Positions 16,145 to 25,324 are shown, counted from the stretch's first letter. The stretch is DNA of 45,458 nt from Gammaproteobacteria bacterium (GCA_018819105.1 JAHJQV010000039.1:1-45458), one strand, 5' to 3'. Notes: generated from the sequence alone by a model not told the origin. Made by a program: numbers and translations.

Positions 16145-18514
16145 TCAATCCGGTGTTTTCAGCACCGAGATCAAATCAAGCCGGTAGATTCTGTGTGCAA
16201 TGGTCAAAGCAGATAGCACGGCGGCAACCAGTATGACCACGGCCGCAAAGCCGTAGCTGTCTGCGTGGATTATGGCCGGTATGCGATAAAACTCTGAGGC
16301 CATGCTGATCGCCAGCCAGCGGCACAGACCGTAACCAATCCACAATCCCAACGGAATCGCAATCAGAGTAATGATGGCCAGCTCACCGAGCAGAATATAA
16401 CTGGCCTCGGCACGGGTAAAGCCCAGCACCCGCAGTGAGGCCAGTTCGTGACCCCGTTCGGCCAGTGCCATGCGCACGGTGTTGTAGACCACACCAAAGG
16501 CAATCACTGCGGCCAGCAGGGTATTGATGAGCGAAAAGATCAACAGGTTTTCCCCCATGGTGTCCTTGAAGCTGTCGATGGAAGCAGTGCGCAAACTGCT
16601 GCCGGCAACACGCGGCAAATCGCGCAATGCGGCATGCACAGCCGGCAGGCTGGCGAGATCATCCAGCAACAGAAAGGCACCGGATATTGCACCACCCTCG
16701 CGCATCAGCCGATTCAGGCTGTCCAGGCGCATGTAGCCGGACACACCGACGAACTCGCTGGCCAGTCCGCTGACCAGCACTTCGCGCACCGGCTGTGCCG
16801 CTTCCAGCACTTTTACCGTGACATGGTCACCTGGCTGCAAATGCAGCTCAGCAGCCAGCCAGTCGGTGAGGATCAGTCCCTGTTCCGGCAATTGCAATGG
16901 CTGCAGGCTGGAGTCAACGATGCGGTGCAGCACCGCATGCTCGGAATAGGCCTGGATCACGCTGCGGTAACGTCGGTGCTGTGACTGCAGTTCCACCGCG
17001 ATGGCCCGAAACGGCTCGGCCTGTACAACACCGGGCATGGCCTCGATTTCATGCAGTGCCTGGCGTGATGTGGGCTCGATGAAAGTGACCGTGAGATCCT
17101 CGCGGCTAGCATAGGCGAACTGCACATCCAGCATGTAATCAATGGTGTCTTCCTGGAACTGGCCCACCACCAGGATGGCGGTGCCCATGGCCACACCGAG
17201 GATGGTCAGCACTGCCTTGCCGGGGCGACGTTCCAGATGCCGCAGGATCATGCGTGTCGGCTGGTCCAGCAGACGGCTGATGCCCAAACGTTCGAGCAGG
17301 GTCCGGTGATAGCGGGGTGGTGGCTCCGGCCGCATCCCCTCGGCAGGCGACAATGCGAAAGCCGCAGCCAGTGAACGCAGACAGCCAAACATCGCAGCGG
17401 CAACGATGATGGCCACACCGCTGCCGAGAATGTTGGGGTGGATGCGGTAGTCCAACGTAGGGAAACGGAAGAAATCCTGGTAGATCACCGCCAGACCCTC
17501 GCCCAGCCAGGCTCCCAGCATCACCCCCGGCACGATGCCAATTAGCAGGATCAGCAGCACCATGGTCAGATAATGACCGGTGATGGTGGCATGGTGGTAG
17601 CCGAAAGCCTTGAGGATGGCAATCTGTTCGCGCTGCTGCTGGATGATGCGGCCTATGACCACATTGAGCAGAAACGCGGCCACGGCAATGAATATTACCG
17701 GCACCACCCGTGCCATGCTGCGCAGCTGGGTCATCTCCTGCTGCAGGTAGTTGTGCGAGGTCTGGTCCTTGCGCGGATAGGCACCGGTGCCACCCCAGGG
17801 TGCGAGGATGCTGTCGATCTGCTCGATCACCTGCTCCGGGGTCGCGCTCCATGCCAGGCTTGCCAGCACATGATTGAACGCGCCCTGCATGTCGCTGGCT
17901 TCGGCCAGACTTTGTCTGCGCATCCACAAGATTGCGTAGCGCTGATGATCTGGAAACAGCGCGCCAGGCCGGATCTGATAGACATACTCGGGCGACAGGC
18001 CGATGCCGCTGACCAGCAGTTCGGCACTGCGGCCTTTGATCAGTGCCCGGAAACGGTCACCAATCTGCAGCTGGTGTGCCTGGGCAAAAGGTTCGGCGAT
18101 GACCACCGCGTTATGCTGTTCCTCGGCTGGCAGGCTGCCGCTGCGCAGGAACAGCCGGTTCAGAATCGGCTCGCCGGCATCGGGAATGCTGTGGATGAGC
18201 GCTGTCACCGGCTCGTCAAAGTTGGCCAGGGTCAAGCTGGCGCTGGTCACGATGCGGCTCTCGGCCTGCACCACACCCTCGATATCCAGAATGCGCTGCA
18301 GCACAGACTCCGGGGCTCGTTTGAGCGGGGCGAACAGCTCGGCAAAACGATATTGCTGATAGAAGCGGTCTCTGGAAAGCTGCAGTGAATCGATCGTGGT
18401 CAGGGCGATCATCCAGGTTGCCATGCCGCCGGCGATGACCAGCGCAATGGCAGCGACCTGGGTGCGCATCTGCCAGGTTTCGCGCAGCAGTTTTTTATGC
18501 AGACCTGAGAGCAT
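16145..18514 (-). CDS. FtsX-like ABC transporter permease
   Basis: This 789-aa inner-membrane protein has one N-terminal helix ([19 protein letters not shown]). It has a large periplasmic MacB-type domain and two FtsX-type three-helix bundles (about residues 265-385 and 665-785, the second opening [24 protein letters not shown]). Between them is a second periplasmic domain. The duplicated arrangement is that of export permeases paired with a MacB/LolD-type ATPase. With the adjacent ATPase and HlyD-like adaptor it forms a tripartite efflux or export system; no outer-membrane TolC homologue is encoded nearby. 14 nt separate it from the ATPase stop. The substrate cannot be read from the sequence. 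Confidence 0.88.
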   Translation of the reverse strand: MLSGLHKKLLRETWQMRTQVAAIALVIAGGMATWMIALTTIDSLQLSRDRFYQQYRFAELFAPLKRAPESVLQRILDIEGVVQAESRIVTSASLTLANFDEPVTALIHSIPDAGEPILNRLFLRSGSLPAEEQHNAVVIAEPFAQAHQLQIGDRFRALIKGRSAELLVSGIGLSPEYVYQIRPGALFPDHQRYAILWMRRQSLAEASDMQGAFNHVLASLAWSATPEQVIEQIDSILAPWGGTGAYPRKDQTSHNYLQQEMTQLRSMARVVPVIFIAVAAFLLNVVIGRIIQQQREQIAILKAFGYHHATITGHYLTMVLLILLIGIVPGVMLGAWLGEGLAVIYQDFFRFPTLDYRIHPNILGSGVAIIVAAAMFGCLRSLAAAFALSPAEGMRPEPPPRYHRTLLERLGISRLLDQPTRMILRHLERRPGKAVLTILGVAMGTAILVVGQFQEDTIDYMLDVQFAYASREDLTVTFIEPTSRQALHEIEAMPGVVQAEPFRAIAVELQSQHRRYRSVIQAYSEHAVLHRIVDSSLQPLQLPEQGLILTDWLAAELHLQPGDHVTVKVLEAAQPVREVLVSGLASEFVGVSGYMRLDSLNRLMREGGAISGAFLLLDDLASLPAVHAALRDLPRVAGSSLRTASIDSFKDTMGENLLIFSLINTLLAAVIAFGVVYNTVRMALAERGHELASLRVLGFTRAEASYILLGELAIITLIAIPLGLWIGYGLCRWLAISMASEFYRIPAIIHADSYGFAAVVILVAAVLSALTIAHRIYRLDLISVLKTPD

Positions 18515-18528
18515 CTGTCGCTGCCACG

Positions 18529-19242
18529 CTACCAGTGCAGGGACTCAGGCGCGGCCCGTACCGGATTGCTGGTAATGTTGCTGATGCTGCCATCCGAGAG
18601 CAGGATGACCCGATCCGCCATGGCCGCGATCGCCGCGTTGTGGGTGATGATTATCGTGGTGGTGCCAAGCTGTTCGTTGGCCTGCAGCAGTGCGCGCAGA
18701 ACCACAATGCCGGTTTTTGAGTCCAGTGCGCCTGTGGGCTCGTCGCACAGCAGCACCTCCGGGCGCTTCGCCACCGCCCGGGCAATGGCCACCCGCTGCT
18801 GTTCACCGCCGGACAGCTGGGCTGGAAAATGCTGCAGCCGTTGCGCCAGCCCGACCATTTCCAGTGCCTGCTCCGGCGGCATTGGATGGCTGGCGATCTC
18901 GGTGACGATGGCGACGTTCTCGCTGGCGGTCAGACTGGGAATCAGATTGTAGAACTGGAACACAAAGCCCACGTGCTGGCGACGATAACGGGTCAGCGCC
19001 TGGTCACTGGCATGGGTCAGGTCCAGATCGCGGAAGAGCACAGATCCGGAACTGGCGGTATCCAGGCCGCCGAGAATGTTCAGCAGAGTGGATTTGCCAC
19101 TGCCGGATGCGCCCAGCATGACGACGAACTCGCCCGGATAGAGGTCCAGGTCAACCCCGCGCAAGGCATGGATGTCGATATCACCGACATGATACGTCTT
19201 GCACAGTTGCCGGATGGTGAACACAGCATCTTTGCTTGCCAT
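18529..19242 (-). CDS. ABC transporter ATP-binding protein (MacB/LolD type)
   Basis: The 237-aa ATPase has Walker A ([13 protein letters not shown]), Q-loop ([18 protein letters not shown]), ABC signature ([14 protein letters not shown]), Walker B ([17 protein letters not shown]) and switch His (TIIITHN). The segments around the Q-loop and '[12 protein letters not shown]' are typical of the MacB/LolD/FtsE clan that pairs with FtsX-fold permeases. The frame is open for 34 more codons upstream, but that part has no similarity to the family. The ATG at 19242 is preferred, and a promoter -10 sits 7 nt before it. It is the first gene of the export operon. Confidence 0.92.
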   Translation of the reverse strand: MASKDAVFTIRQLCKTYHVGDIDIHALRGVDLDLYPGEFVVMLGASGSGKSTLLNILGGLDTASSGSVLFRDLDLTHASDQALTRYRRQHVGFVFQFYNLIPSLTASENVAIVTEIASHPMPPEQALEMVGLAQRLQHFPAQLSGGEQQRVAIARAVAKRPEVLLCDEPTGALDSKTGIVVLRALLQANEQLGTTTIIITHNAAIAAMADRVILLSDGSISNITSNPVRAAPESLHW

Positions 19243-19248
19243 GTATGC

Positions 19249-19277
19249 ATTATATAAGAAATGACTTAACCAGCAGT
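19249..19277 (-). promoter_or_regulatory. Promoter of the ABC operon, predicted leaderless
   Basis: A perfect TATAAT lies on the minus strand at 19254-19249, in an A/T-rich context (TTATATAATGC). No good -35 is visible at 16-18 nt spacing. Counting 7 nt downstream places the expected transcription start on the A of the ATG at 19242, so the mRNA would have no 5' leader. There is no Shine-Dalgarno in front of that ATG, which fits. Confidence 0.5.
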
Positions 19278-19363
19278 TACCTGTGGCCAAGGCGGCTTCG
19301 CAGGATGCTCCCGTTGTCTGCGATACCAAAGCGTCTGTGGTCATGATAGCCTGTTGCCAGATG

Positions 19364-19433
19364 GCCAGGTTAATCTGACCAGGGTGAGCTGACCAGAATA
19401 ATCACACCAGGGTAATCCGATGCGGGTAATGCA
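19364..19433 (+). repeat. Degenerate tandem array, five 14-bp units, upstream of a membrane protein gene
   Basis: The sequence falls into consecutive 14-nt units: gccaggttaatctg, accagggtgagctg, accagaataatcac, accagggtaatccg, atgcgggtaatgca. The approximate consensus is ACCAGGGTAATCTG. The array fills the space directly before the ATG at 19437 and lies ~110 bp from the divergent ABC operon start. It could be a multi-site operator, a remnant of repeat expansion, or both. Confidence 0.6.
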
Positions 19434-19436
19434 AGC

Positions 19437-19829
19437 ATGCGCAGAGTACTGTCGACAAGCCTGATCTATTTCGGACTGGTGTTCGCCGCCGGTTTTGCGC
19501 TGGCTCCGCTGCGCATCCTCGTGCTGCAGCCCCGGCTGGGAGAACGCCTTGCCGAACTGATCGAGTTGCCAGTGATGGTGCTGGTCAGTTGGTTGATCGC
19601 TAGCTGGCTGATGCGCCGGCGGCTCATGCCCTATCGCCGCTGGCAGCGTTTGCTGGTCGGTGCGCTGGCGCTGCTGCTGCTGCTGCTGGCAGAGTTCTGG
19701 GTGGTGCTGTTTGTGAGTGAAATCACGCTGGCCGGGTATTTTGCCACGCGCGACCCGGTGGCCGGACTGGCTTACTACATCTCACTGCTGTTGTTTGCAG
19801 CCATGCCGGCGTGGGTCTGCAAACGTTGA
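19437..19829 (+). CDS. Small integral membrane protein, function unknown
   Basis: The 130-aa product has four hydrophobic segments (about residues 7-28, 42-60, 70-95 and 108-125) separated by short Arg-rich loops (WLMRRRLMPYRRWQR). It lacks a recognisable domain name. Similar short four-helix proteins with an N-terminal 'FAAGFALAPLRILVLQPRLGERLAELIE' type region are found in proteobacteria as conserved hypotheticals (from memory). It is followed after 34 bp by the FMN-binding protein gene and may be co-transcribed. The 14-bp tandem array lies just upstream and might regulate it. Confidence 0.65.
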   Translation: MRRVLSTSLIYFGLVFAAGFALAPLRILVLQPRLGERLAELIELPVMVLVSWLIASWLMRRRLMPYRRWQRLLVGALALLLLLLAEFWVVLFVSEITLAGYFATRDPVAGLAYYISLLLFAAMPAWVCKR

Positions 19830-19863
19830 CGCTGTAATGCAATCTTAGGAATGGGTCCATCAC

Positions 19864-20541
19864 ATGCACACCAGAACCACACCCAGACAACTTCCGGATC
19901 GTGTCAATCATGATTTTGCCGGTGCCGCAGCAATCCTCGATCAGGCCATGCTGGCACACGTGGGCTTTTGCGACCACAGCCAGTCGGTTGCCCAGCCGTA
20001 TGTGATACCGATGACCTATGTCAGGCTGGGGCAGACGCTGTACCTGCATGGTGCGGCGGTCAGCCGACTGCTCAACAGTCTGGCTGGCGGCATCGAGGTT
20101 TGTGTCACCGTCACCTTGCTGGATGGACTGGTGCTGTCGCGCTCATCGTTCGGGCATTCCATGAACTACCGTTCGGTGATGCTGTTTGGCCGCGCTGAAC
20201 CGGTCACCGATGCGTTCAGGAAAGCCGACATCCTGCAGCGGCTGGTGGAGAGTCTGGTGCCGGGCCGCACCGCAGACGCCCGCGCAGCCGATGCCAAAGA
20301 GCTCAACGCCACCTTGTTGCTTGGATTGCCGATCACCGAGTTCAGTGTCAAGCAGCGTAGTGGTCCACCGCACGATGCCACCAAGGATATGGCCAGGGAT
20401 GTGAGCGCACCGATCTGGTGCGGCGAGTTGCCATTGCGCCAGCAGACACTTGATCCCGTGATTGATCCGTTGCTGCTGGAGGTGGGTATCGATACCCCGG
20501 AGTTGCCGGCTTATTTGCGGGACTATCAGCGTAAGGTGTAA
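19864..20541 (+). CDS. Pyridoxamine 5'-phosphate oxidase-like FMN-binding split-barrel protein (NimA-like)
   Basis: The 225-aa protein has the layout of flavin-binding split barrels related to PNPOx and NimA. A helix with ILDQAMLAHVGFCDHSQ is followed by strands PYVIPMTYVRLGQTLYLHGA, CVTVTLLDGLVLSRSSFGHSMNYRSVMLFG, and a C-terminal helical region. The His-containing LHGA and the SFGHSMNYRSV strand are the usual FMN contact region. Its closest type is the 'flavin-nucleotide-binding protein' group; the reaction is unknown, and NimA-like nitroreduction is only one possibility. A possible Shine-Dalgarno (taggaatggg) precedes the ATG. Confidence 0.8.
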   Translation: MHTRTTPRQLPDRVNHDFAGAAAILDQAMLAHVGFCDHSQSVAQPYVIPMTYVRLGQTLYLHGAAVSRLLNSLAGGIEVCVTVTLLDGLVLSRSSFGHSMNYRSVMLFGRAEPVTDAFRKADILQRLVESLVPGRTADARAADAKELNATLLLGLPITEFSVKQRSGPPHDATKDMARDVSAPIWCGELPLRQQTLDPVIDPLLLEVGIDTPELPAYLRDYQRKV

Positions 20542-20723
20542 TACGGGCTGGCGGCCGCGACAGGCTGTCGGCAGCTTCTGAGATCCGCAGGCAGGATAAG
20601 TGCCAGCGCATCCGGCAAAAATGGGTAGGCTGGTGATCTCATCGGTATAGCAGGCGCTGGACAATGCTATTTGCTGACAACAGAAAACGCAGCGCAGCTG
20701 ATCGATGGATTGTGAGAGTGATT

Positions 20724-23700
20724 TCAGGCACCTGAAATGATGAAACCGGCCCAGAAATAAGGGTGCGACCAGCGCTCCTGTTGCTGCATCCACTGCTGCG
20801 CCGACTGCAGCGCCAGTTGCGGCGCTTGTCCGTCGTTGAGCAGATTGCGGTAGAAGCGCTCCATCAGCACCGCAGTGGCCTGATCTGAAACCTGCCACAG
20901 ACTGGCCACCACCTGACGCGCACCGGCAGCCAGAAATGGCCGGCTCAGGCTCATCAGACCATGTCCGGCGACGGCCTTGCCGATGCCGGTGTCGCAGCCA
21001 GACAGCACCACCAGATCGGCATTCAGCTGCAGTTCGCGGATGTCACGCGGGTACAGATAGGACGGCTGCTGACCCTGTTCCGGGGCCAGCACCAGCGCGG
21101 ACAGTGCCGGCAGATCGGTGTCGATCACGCCATGGGTGGCGAAGTGCACGATGTCATGATGGCGCAGACCGCCATGGCCGATAAAACGCCGGTTGGCATC
21201 TGCGCCCAGGCGCAGATTGACGCGGTAGTTACCAGCGGCAACACTGGCGATCTGCTGTGCTTCCAGCCGCGCACCGGGCAGGCGCTCGGGCACGATGCCG
21301 GCCTGCCTGGCCGAACGCATCGCCAGCAGCTGATCCATGCCGTCGGTGCTGCCTGCACTGTCTGTGGTGGAGCTGGCATCGTTGGTGCTGTTGGACATCG
21401 GATCGGCCAGCACCAGCAGGCTTTGCAGCGCCCGCGCCGGCCGTGTTGACAGTGCTGCAAACACGCTCGCCGATGGCGTGTAGCGGGTCAGCAGGAGGTC
21501 ACGGTCGCTGGCATCAGCCGGGTCCAGCGGCAGCAGGTTGAATGGCACCAGCTGCAGGTTGCCGTCAGCGACAATCACCACCTGCCGCTGCCGCAGTTGG
21601 GCAGCAACGGGTTGCAGTACCAGCTCGCTCAGACGCCGACACAGCCAGTCGATTTTGCCGGGCGATTGCCGCGGCTGGCGCAGGATGTCTGCCAGCGCGG
21701 CGGCGGCGCTGTTGATGTCATCGGCAGCAGCCAGTTGATGATGCTGCAGGTCATCGGCGGACAGCAGCCACAGGTGACTTTGCCGGGCTCCAAGAAAGTA
21801 ACTCAGCAGCACGGTGTCGTCCGACAGGCTGGCCTGCAATGCCGTGATGGCGGCTGCTGTATTGGTTTCAGGCGGCAACTGGAACTGAGTCAGCAGGTCA
21901 CGCGCACGAATGCGTTCAGCGGCCAGAAAGGCCTCAGCCACTTGCTGGTTGGCCAGCAACAGGTCGATGTAGCGGCCCTGCACGGCATGTACCGTCTGCA
22001 TGAAGCTCAACTGCAGCGTCTCGCTGTCGCTGCCGGCATCAATCTCAAGCGCCAGTGTTGCCGCCTGTGCCGCATCCTGCAGCGCTGCCGTGGAGTCATC
22101 GCGCGTGTAGGAGAGGGCGAGCAGGGTTTCCAGTTCGAACAGTTCATCGGCCACCTGGCGATGGCCGCTCAGAGCCTGCTCCAGCAGCTGTCTGGCCTGG
22201 CTGAGGTCACCTGTCTCCATCAGCATGCGGCCGTAACGTGAGCGGGCGCGGGCGGCTTCGCGCAGGTTGCCGATCTGATCCAGCACTGCAACGGCCTGAT
22301 GTTGTGCTGCCAGTGCCGCTGTGGTCTGGTTGAGCTCCAGCTGCAGCATGGCGTATTTGCTGCTGATTACGGCATGCATCGCAGGTTCAGCATTGGCGTC
22401 AACCAGTTCCAGTGCCTGCTGGAATAAAGTGTCTGCGGTTGAATATTGACTGAGCTCTGCATGCGAGAGAGCCATTTGAGTAAGCAGGTTGATCCTCTGT
22501 TGGGTGTGTTGGAGTCCCAGCTCCAGGCCTTGCTGATATTGATTCAATGCAAGTTGGTGCTCGCCAATCGCGGCATACACTTCGCCGATTGCAAAATAGG
22601 TTTCACCAACCCAGTAATCATCCTGCCGCTGCTGATGACCGTCCAGCGCCTGCTGCAGGAAGGCCAGTGCCTGCTGCAGCCGGCCCTGGCGCTGGTACAG
22701 CCAGCCCAGGTTTTTTTCAATCTGACCCATGCGCGCGCGGTTGCTGGTGCGCTCGGCGAGTTGATGTGCCAGCAGCCAGGCCGATTCGGCATAGTCCAGA
22801 TCGCCGCTGATGAATTCGGCCACACTGAGATCTTCGCGCTGGATCAGGGTCTGCAGCGAGCGTTCATAATATTCGCTGGCTTCGCGGTAATGGTCCTGGC
22901 GCCAGTGGGCAAGAGCCAGATTGTTGCTGGCCTGGGCGAGGTAGTAATCTTCACCAGTGTTTGCCCTCAGGCTGATGGCGCTGCGAAACTGCTGCATGGC
23001 GTCATCCATGCGCCCCAGATTAAGCCACACCAGGCCAAGCAGGTTGCTGGCGGCGGCCACGCCGCGCTGGTCATCCAGTTGCCGATAGCCGCTGATCACC
23101 TGCTGCAGCAGGTCACCGGCCTGTTCCAGTTGGCCGAGTTGGGCAAAGCGGGTGGCGGCCAGTTCGTAGCGCAGGTCGGCCTGCCAGTCCGACAACTGCA
23201 GTGATGCAGCGGTGGCAACGGCCTGTGCAAATGCCTCTGCGGCAGCGCTGGCAGCATCCGCTGCGGGGGACATGATCAATGCAGAACCGCTGGCTGCGGC
23301 GCTCAGCAGTGGACGCAGACTGGTGTCGATGTCATTGCCACGCAGCCATTGCAGCCGCACACTGCCGGGGGTGGCGTGCGTCTCGCTGCTGCGGATGCGC
23401 AGGCTGGCCGGTGCCGACAGCGCGTTGTCCGCAGCACCCAGTGCTATCACATAGCGGCCCTCGCGGTTGCGCCAGCTGCCATGGCTGCGCAATGGCTGGC
23501 CGTTGGCGGCGATCACTTCGATGACGGCATCGATGCCGACATTGCGCACGATGAGAAATTCGGGCAGCGGTTGCGGCAGGCTCAGCTCGATGGCGGCACC
23601 GGCCTCAAGGTGGTGGGTTTCGACTTTGCTGCTTGTGTTCGGCACAAAGCTTGCCACCACGCCAGCCAGTACCGAGGCCTGAGCAGTGGCAACAGCGCTG

Positions 23701-23834
23701 GCAATGATGCCACTGCCGGCAACTGCCAGCCAGCCAGACAGCAGGCAAAACAACGACCAGACCGACCTCCCTGTCAGCCCGGTGTTGTGTGTGTCCCGCG
23801 ACGATGCTTTCTTCTTATTATAGGTATTGATCAT
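20724..23834 (-). CDS. Membrane-anchored or secreted TPR-CHAT protease-like protein
   Basis: This 1036-aa protein has an N-terminal hydrophobic segment (SVWSLFCLLSGWLAVAGSGII, about residues 25-45) and a beta-rich domain (~70-165). Tetratricopeptide repeats run over ~205-620, e.g. LNLGRMDDAMQQFRSAISL, HYREASEYYERSLQTL, QGRLQQALAFLQQALDG, GEHQLALNQYQQGLEL. The C-terminal CHAT domain (~720-1036) has the catalytic His901 in HFATHGVIDTDL and Cys947 in VVLSGCDTGIG. CHAT domains are caspase-related cysteine peptidases, and TPRs usually bind the partner or substrate. The signal-like N-terminus implies that the peptidase acts outside the cytoplasm. It lies 23 bp downstream of a small secreted cysteine protein gene, so both are probably one operon. 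Substrate and trigger are unknown. Confidence 0.88.
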   Translation of the reverse strand: MINTYNKKKASSRDTHNTGLTGRSVWSLFCLLSGWLAVAGSGIIASAVATAQASVLAGVVASFVPNTSSKVETHHLEAGAAIELSLPQPLPEFLIVRNVGIDAVIEVIAANGQPLRSHGSWRNREGRYVIALGAADNALSAPASLRIRSSETHATPGSVRLQWLRGNDIDTSLRPLLSAAASGSALIMSPAADAASAAAEAFAQAVATAASLQLSDWQADLRYELAATRFAQLGQLEQAGDLLQQVISGYRQLDDQRGVAAASNLLGLVWLNLGRMDDAMQQFRSAISLRANTGEDYYLAQASNNLALAHWRQDHYREASEYYERSLQTLIQREDLSVAEFISGDLDYAESAWLLAHQLAERTSNRARMGQIEKNLGWLYQRQGRLQQALAFLQQALDGHQQRQDDYWVGETYFAIGEVYAAIGEHQLALNQYQQGLELGLQHTQQRINLLTQMALSHAELSQYSTADTLFQQALELVDANAEPAMHAVISSKYAMLQLELNQTTAALAAQHQAVAVLDQIGNLREAARARSRYGRMLMETGDLSQARQLLEQALSGHRQVADELFELETLLALSYTRDDSTAALQDAAQAATLALEIDAGSDSETLQLSFMQTVHAVQGRYIDLLLANQQVAEAFLAAERIRARDLLTQFQLPPETNTAAAITALQASLSDDTVLLSYFLGARQSHLWLLSADDLQHHQLAAADDINSAAAALADILRQPRQSPGKIDWLCRRLSELVLQPVAAQLRQRQVVIVADGNLQLVPFNLLPLDPADASDRDLLLTRYTPSASVFAALSTRPARALQSLLVLADPMSNSTNDASSTTDSAGSTDGMDQLLAMRSARQAGIVPERLPGARLEAQQIASVAAGNYRVNLRLGADANRRFIGHGGLRHHDIVHFATHGVIDTDLPALSALVLAPEQGQQPSYLYPRDIRELQLNADLVVLSGCDTGIGKAVAGHGLMSLSRPFLAAGARQVVASLWQVSDQATAVLMERFYRNLLNDGQAPQLALQSAQQWMQQQERWSHPYFWAGFIISGA

Positions 23835-23857
23835 GTTGTTCTATTGCTTCCATTCAA

Positions 23858-24409
23858 TCAGGTTTGTCCGCCAGAGCCGACACCGGTGCCTGCATCAGGA
23901 CGGCCGTGAATACCACACACGACGTTCGGGTTGTCGATGTCACGCGCCAGCCAGCTCATGCTGTGGACGTTGTTCTGCGTGCTCGGCTGCGGCTGTATCA
24001 GCAGTTCCCGTGCGACGTTGTCCTGCGATTCCCAGTAGCTGCAGCTCAGTACCAGTTCACCATCGGCATTGCTCACCACGCGGCCATTGCCGGGGCAGAG
24101 CGGAATGCGCGTGGCCTGGCTGACCGGATCGTTGGGGTCGGCACCAGTCGGTTCCTGGTAAAAGTCTACCGACCAGCGGCCGGTCTGGTTGTCGCACTGG
24201 ATGTCGATGGCATCGTTGTTTTGCAGATTGGTGCTGCTGCCCAGATCACAGGCATCGCCGATGATCCAGAGCCCGGTCAGCGGTAACCCGCATGACTTGC
24301 TGTAAGCGTCCTGTGCCCTTGCCAAATCCATGCTGCCAATGCTCGTCAGAATCAGAGTCGCCAGCCATGCGCTGGAACCTGCCCGGAACAGTTTGGTATG
24401 TGCTTTCAT
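23858..24409 (-). CDS. Secreted six-cysteine protein, function unknown
   Basis: Starting at the ATG at 24409 (preceded by a clear GAGGAAAAG Shine-Dalgarno), the product is 183 aa. The signal peptide has the hydrophobic core AWLATLILTSIGSMDLA and a likely cleavage after ARA (residue 32). The mature part holds six cysteines (40, 54, 72, 105, 123, 165), consistent with three disulfides in the periplasm or outside. Segments such as GLWIIGDACDLGSST and IDIQCDNQTGRWSVDFY suggest a small beta-rich domain. An alternative start 9 codons upstream is less likely. No family was recognised. The gene directly precedes the TPR-CHAT gene, making the product a candidate partner or substrate of that peptidase (inference). 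Confidence 0.65.
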   Translation of the reverse strand: MKAHTKLFRAGSSAWLATLILTSIGSMDLARAQDAYSKSCGLPLTGLWIIGDACDLGSSTNLQNNDAIDIQCDNQTGRWSVDFYQEPTGADPNDPVSQATRIPLCPGNGRVVSNADGELVLSCSYWESQDNVARELLIQPQPSTQNNVHSMSWLARDIDNPNVVCGIHGRPDAGTGVGSGGQT

Positions 24410-24660
24410 CGTCTTTTCCTCTAGTTTGAAAATCAATCAAAGGATTCAGACGTGCAGCTCAGTACCGCTCATGCTCACCGTATCCAGGCCGTAATCAGGC
24501 GTTACTGAATCAGGTTCCGCACATGCCGCGTGGATGGTCAGTGACAGGGATGCAACGCTGCGTAGACGCCAAACCGCGTGCCAGCGAACAACAACCCCTG
24601 CAGCAATACCTCCCTGCACGGCCAAACTCCACAAAAAGACCGGGAAAAATGCCGGCCGGA

Positions 24661-24733
24661 TCAGGTTTTGGGGCCTATCCCCGGGCGTGACCATCCCGGG
24701 CATGCACGCATGCCTGTAGACGATGACACCTGA
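24661..24733 (-). ncRNA. Candidate structured 5' leader RNA of the secreted-protein/CHAT operon
   Basis: On the minus strand UCAGGU (24733-24728) can pair with ACCUGA (24666-24661), closing three consecutive hairpins: GGCAUGC-GU-GCAUGCC (24714-24699, perfect), CGGG...CCCG, and GGGG-AUAGG-CCCC. The block ends about 250 nt before the secreted-protein start codon. It does not match a riboswitch class I can name. A passing likeness to the TPP 'CCUGAUC' box is not supported by the rest. This is inference from pairing by eye only. Confidence 0.3.
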
Positions 24734-24948
24734 GGTGGGCAATTCTCTCACCCAAAAGTCGTATTTTGTTAAGATCCAGTTGGCGTGAAGCCTTGAGCCT
24801 GCACGGCCAGCGATGGCACGCTGCCTGCGGTGCAGCAGATTCTGGTGCCTGGTCAAGGCTGCGGTGATTGGCATAAAAAAGCAGGTGATACGCACGAGCA
24901 AATATGCTCGGGGAGGTTACGGCATCCATTACAGACAGAGTAGACATA

Positions 24949-24977
24949 TTGCCACCAGCAATGGAATCAACTAATAT
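24949..24977 (+). promoter_or_regulatory. Sigma70-type promoter for the 64-aa ORF
   Basis: The -35 TTGCCA (24949-24954) and -10 TAATAT (24972-24977) are separated by exactly 17 nt. Transcription would start near 24984 and give a ~70-nt leader before the ATG at 25053, which has a caggag Shine-Dalgarno about 8-10 nt upstream. Confidence 0.65.
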
Positions 24978-25052
24978 AGGTAGAGTCTGTAGCTGTCAGC
25001 ACACTTAAAACTTTGACAGACGAGCCGAGTTTCAGCACAGGAGCTGCCGCCA

Positions 25053-25247
25053 ATGCCTTCCTTTTTCAGCAAAAGCAACAACGAAGCCGCACGTAGACTG
25101 CAGCGTGGTATTGAACGCGGTCTTGAGAAAGGTGTGATTACCGAAGTCACGCCCACCGGCGGCGTGACGATCAATGTTCGCAAAATGCTGGAGCAGCCAA
25201 AAGTTCGACGGCAGATGGAAGAGATGGCCAAGATCAGGGTGGGCTAA
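25053..25247 (+). CDS. Small basic hypothetical protein (64 aa)
   Basis: The protein is short, charged and lacks membrane segments. A helix rich in Arg/Glu (NNEAARRLQRGIERGLEKG) is followed by a short strand region (VITEVTPTGGVTINV) and a second helix (RKMLEQPKVRRQMEEMAKI). No family is recognised. Support for it being real comes from the well-spaced promoter, a Shine-Dalgarno (caggag) and normal codon use. It lies 77 bp before the next plus-strand gene, with which it may be co-transcribed. Confidence 0.55.
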   Translation: MPSFFSKSNNEAARRLQRGIERGLEKGVITEVTPTGGVTINVRKMLEQPKVRRQMEEMAKIRVG

Positions 25248-25324
25248 CTGGCTCTATGGAGCAAGGGTGGCATGTCTTGGCACACAGCATTCCACGGCAT
25301 AATCAAGTGCCATAAAACAGGGGC

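Larger units (their letters stand above)
24437..25052. other. Intergenic region between divergent genes: candidate structured leader, one promoter, no credible gene
   Basis: This 616-bp gap separates the minus-strand secreted-protein/CHAT pair from the plus-strand accessory genes. A minus-strand frame at 24446-24901 (151 codons) has no signal, domain or ribosome-binding site and an unnatural composition. It is not called. What can be seen is a compact set of hairpins at 24661-24733 (listed separately) and a good plus-strand promoter at 24949-24977. Composition changes near 24.9 kb from GC-rich to more AT-rich. Confidence 0.6.

Noticed and set aside
20715-20732. Palindrome atttcagg-ca-cctgaaat at the stop codon of the CHAT gene as a terminator
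   Set aside because: The arms are only 8 bp with low GC, a 2-nt loop and no T run follows. It is probably fortuitous.
24650-24740. Possible TPP riboswitch
   Set aside because: Only a short 'CCUGAUC' likeness is present. The CUGAGA box, the second conserved arm and a thiamine-related gene downstream are absent.
24446-24901. 151-codon minus-strand frame upstream of the secreted-protein gene
   Set aside because: No ribosome-binding site or family features are visible. It runs through a hairpin-rich region and ends within the leader of the next gene.
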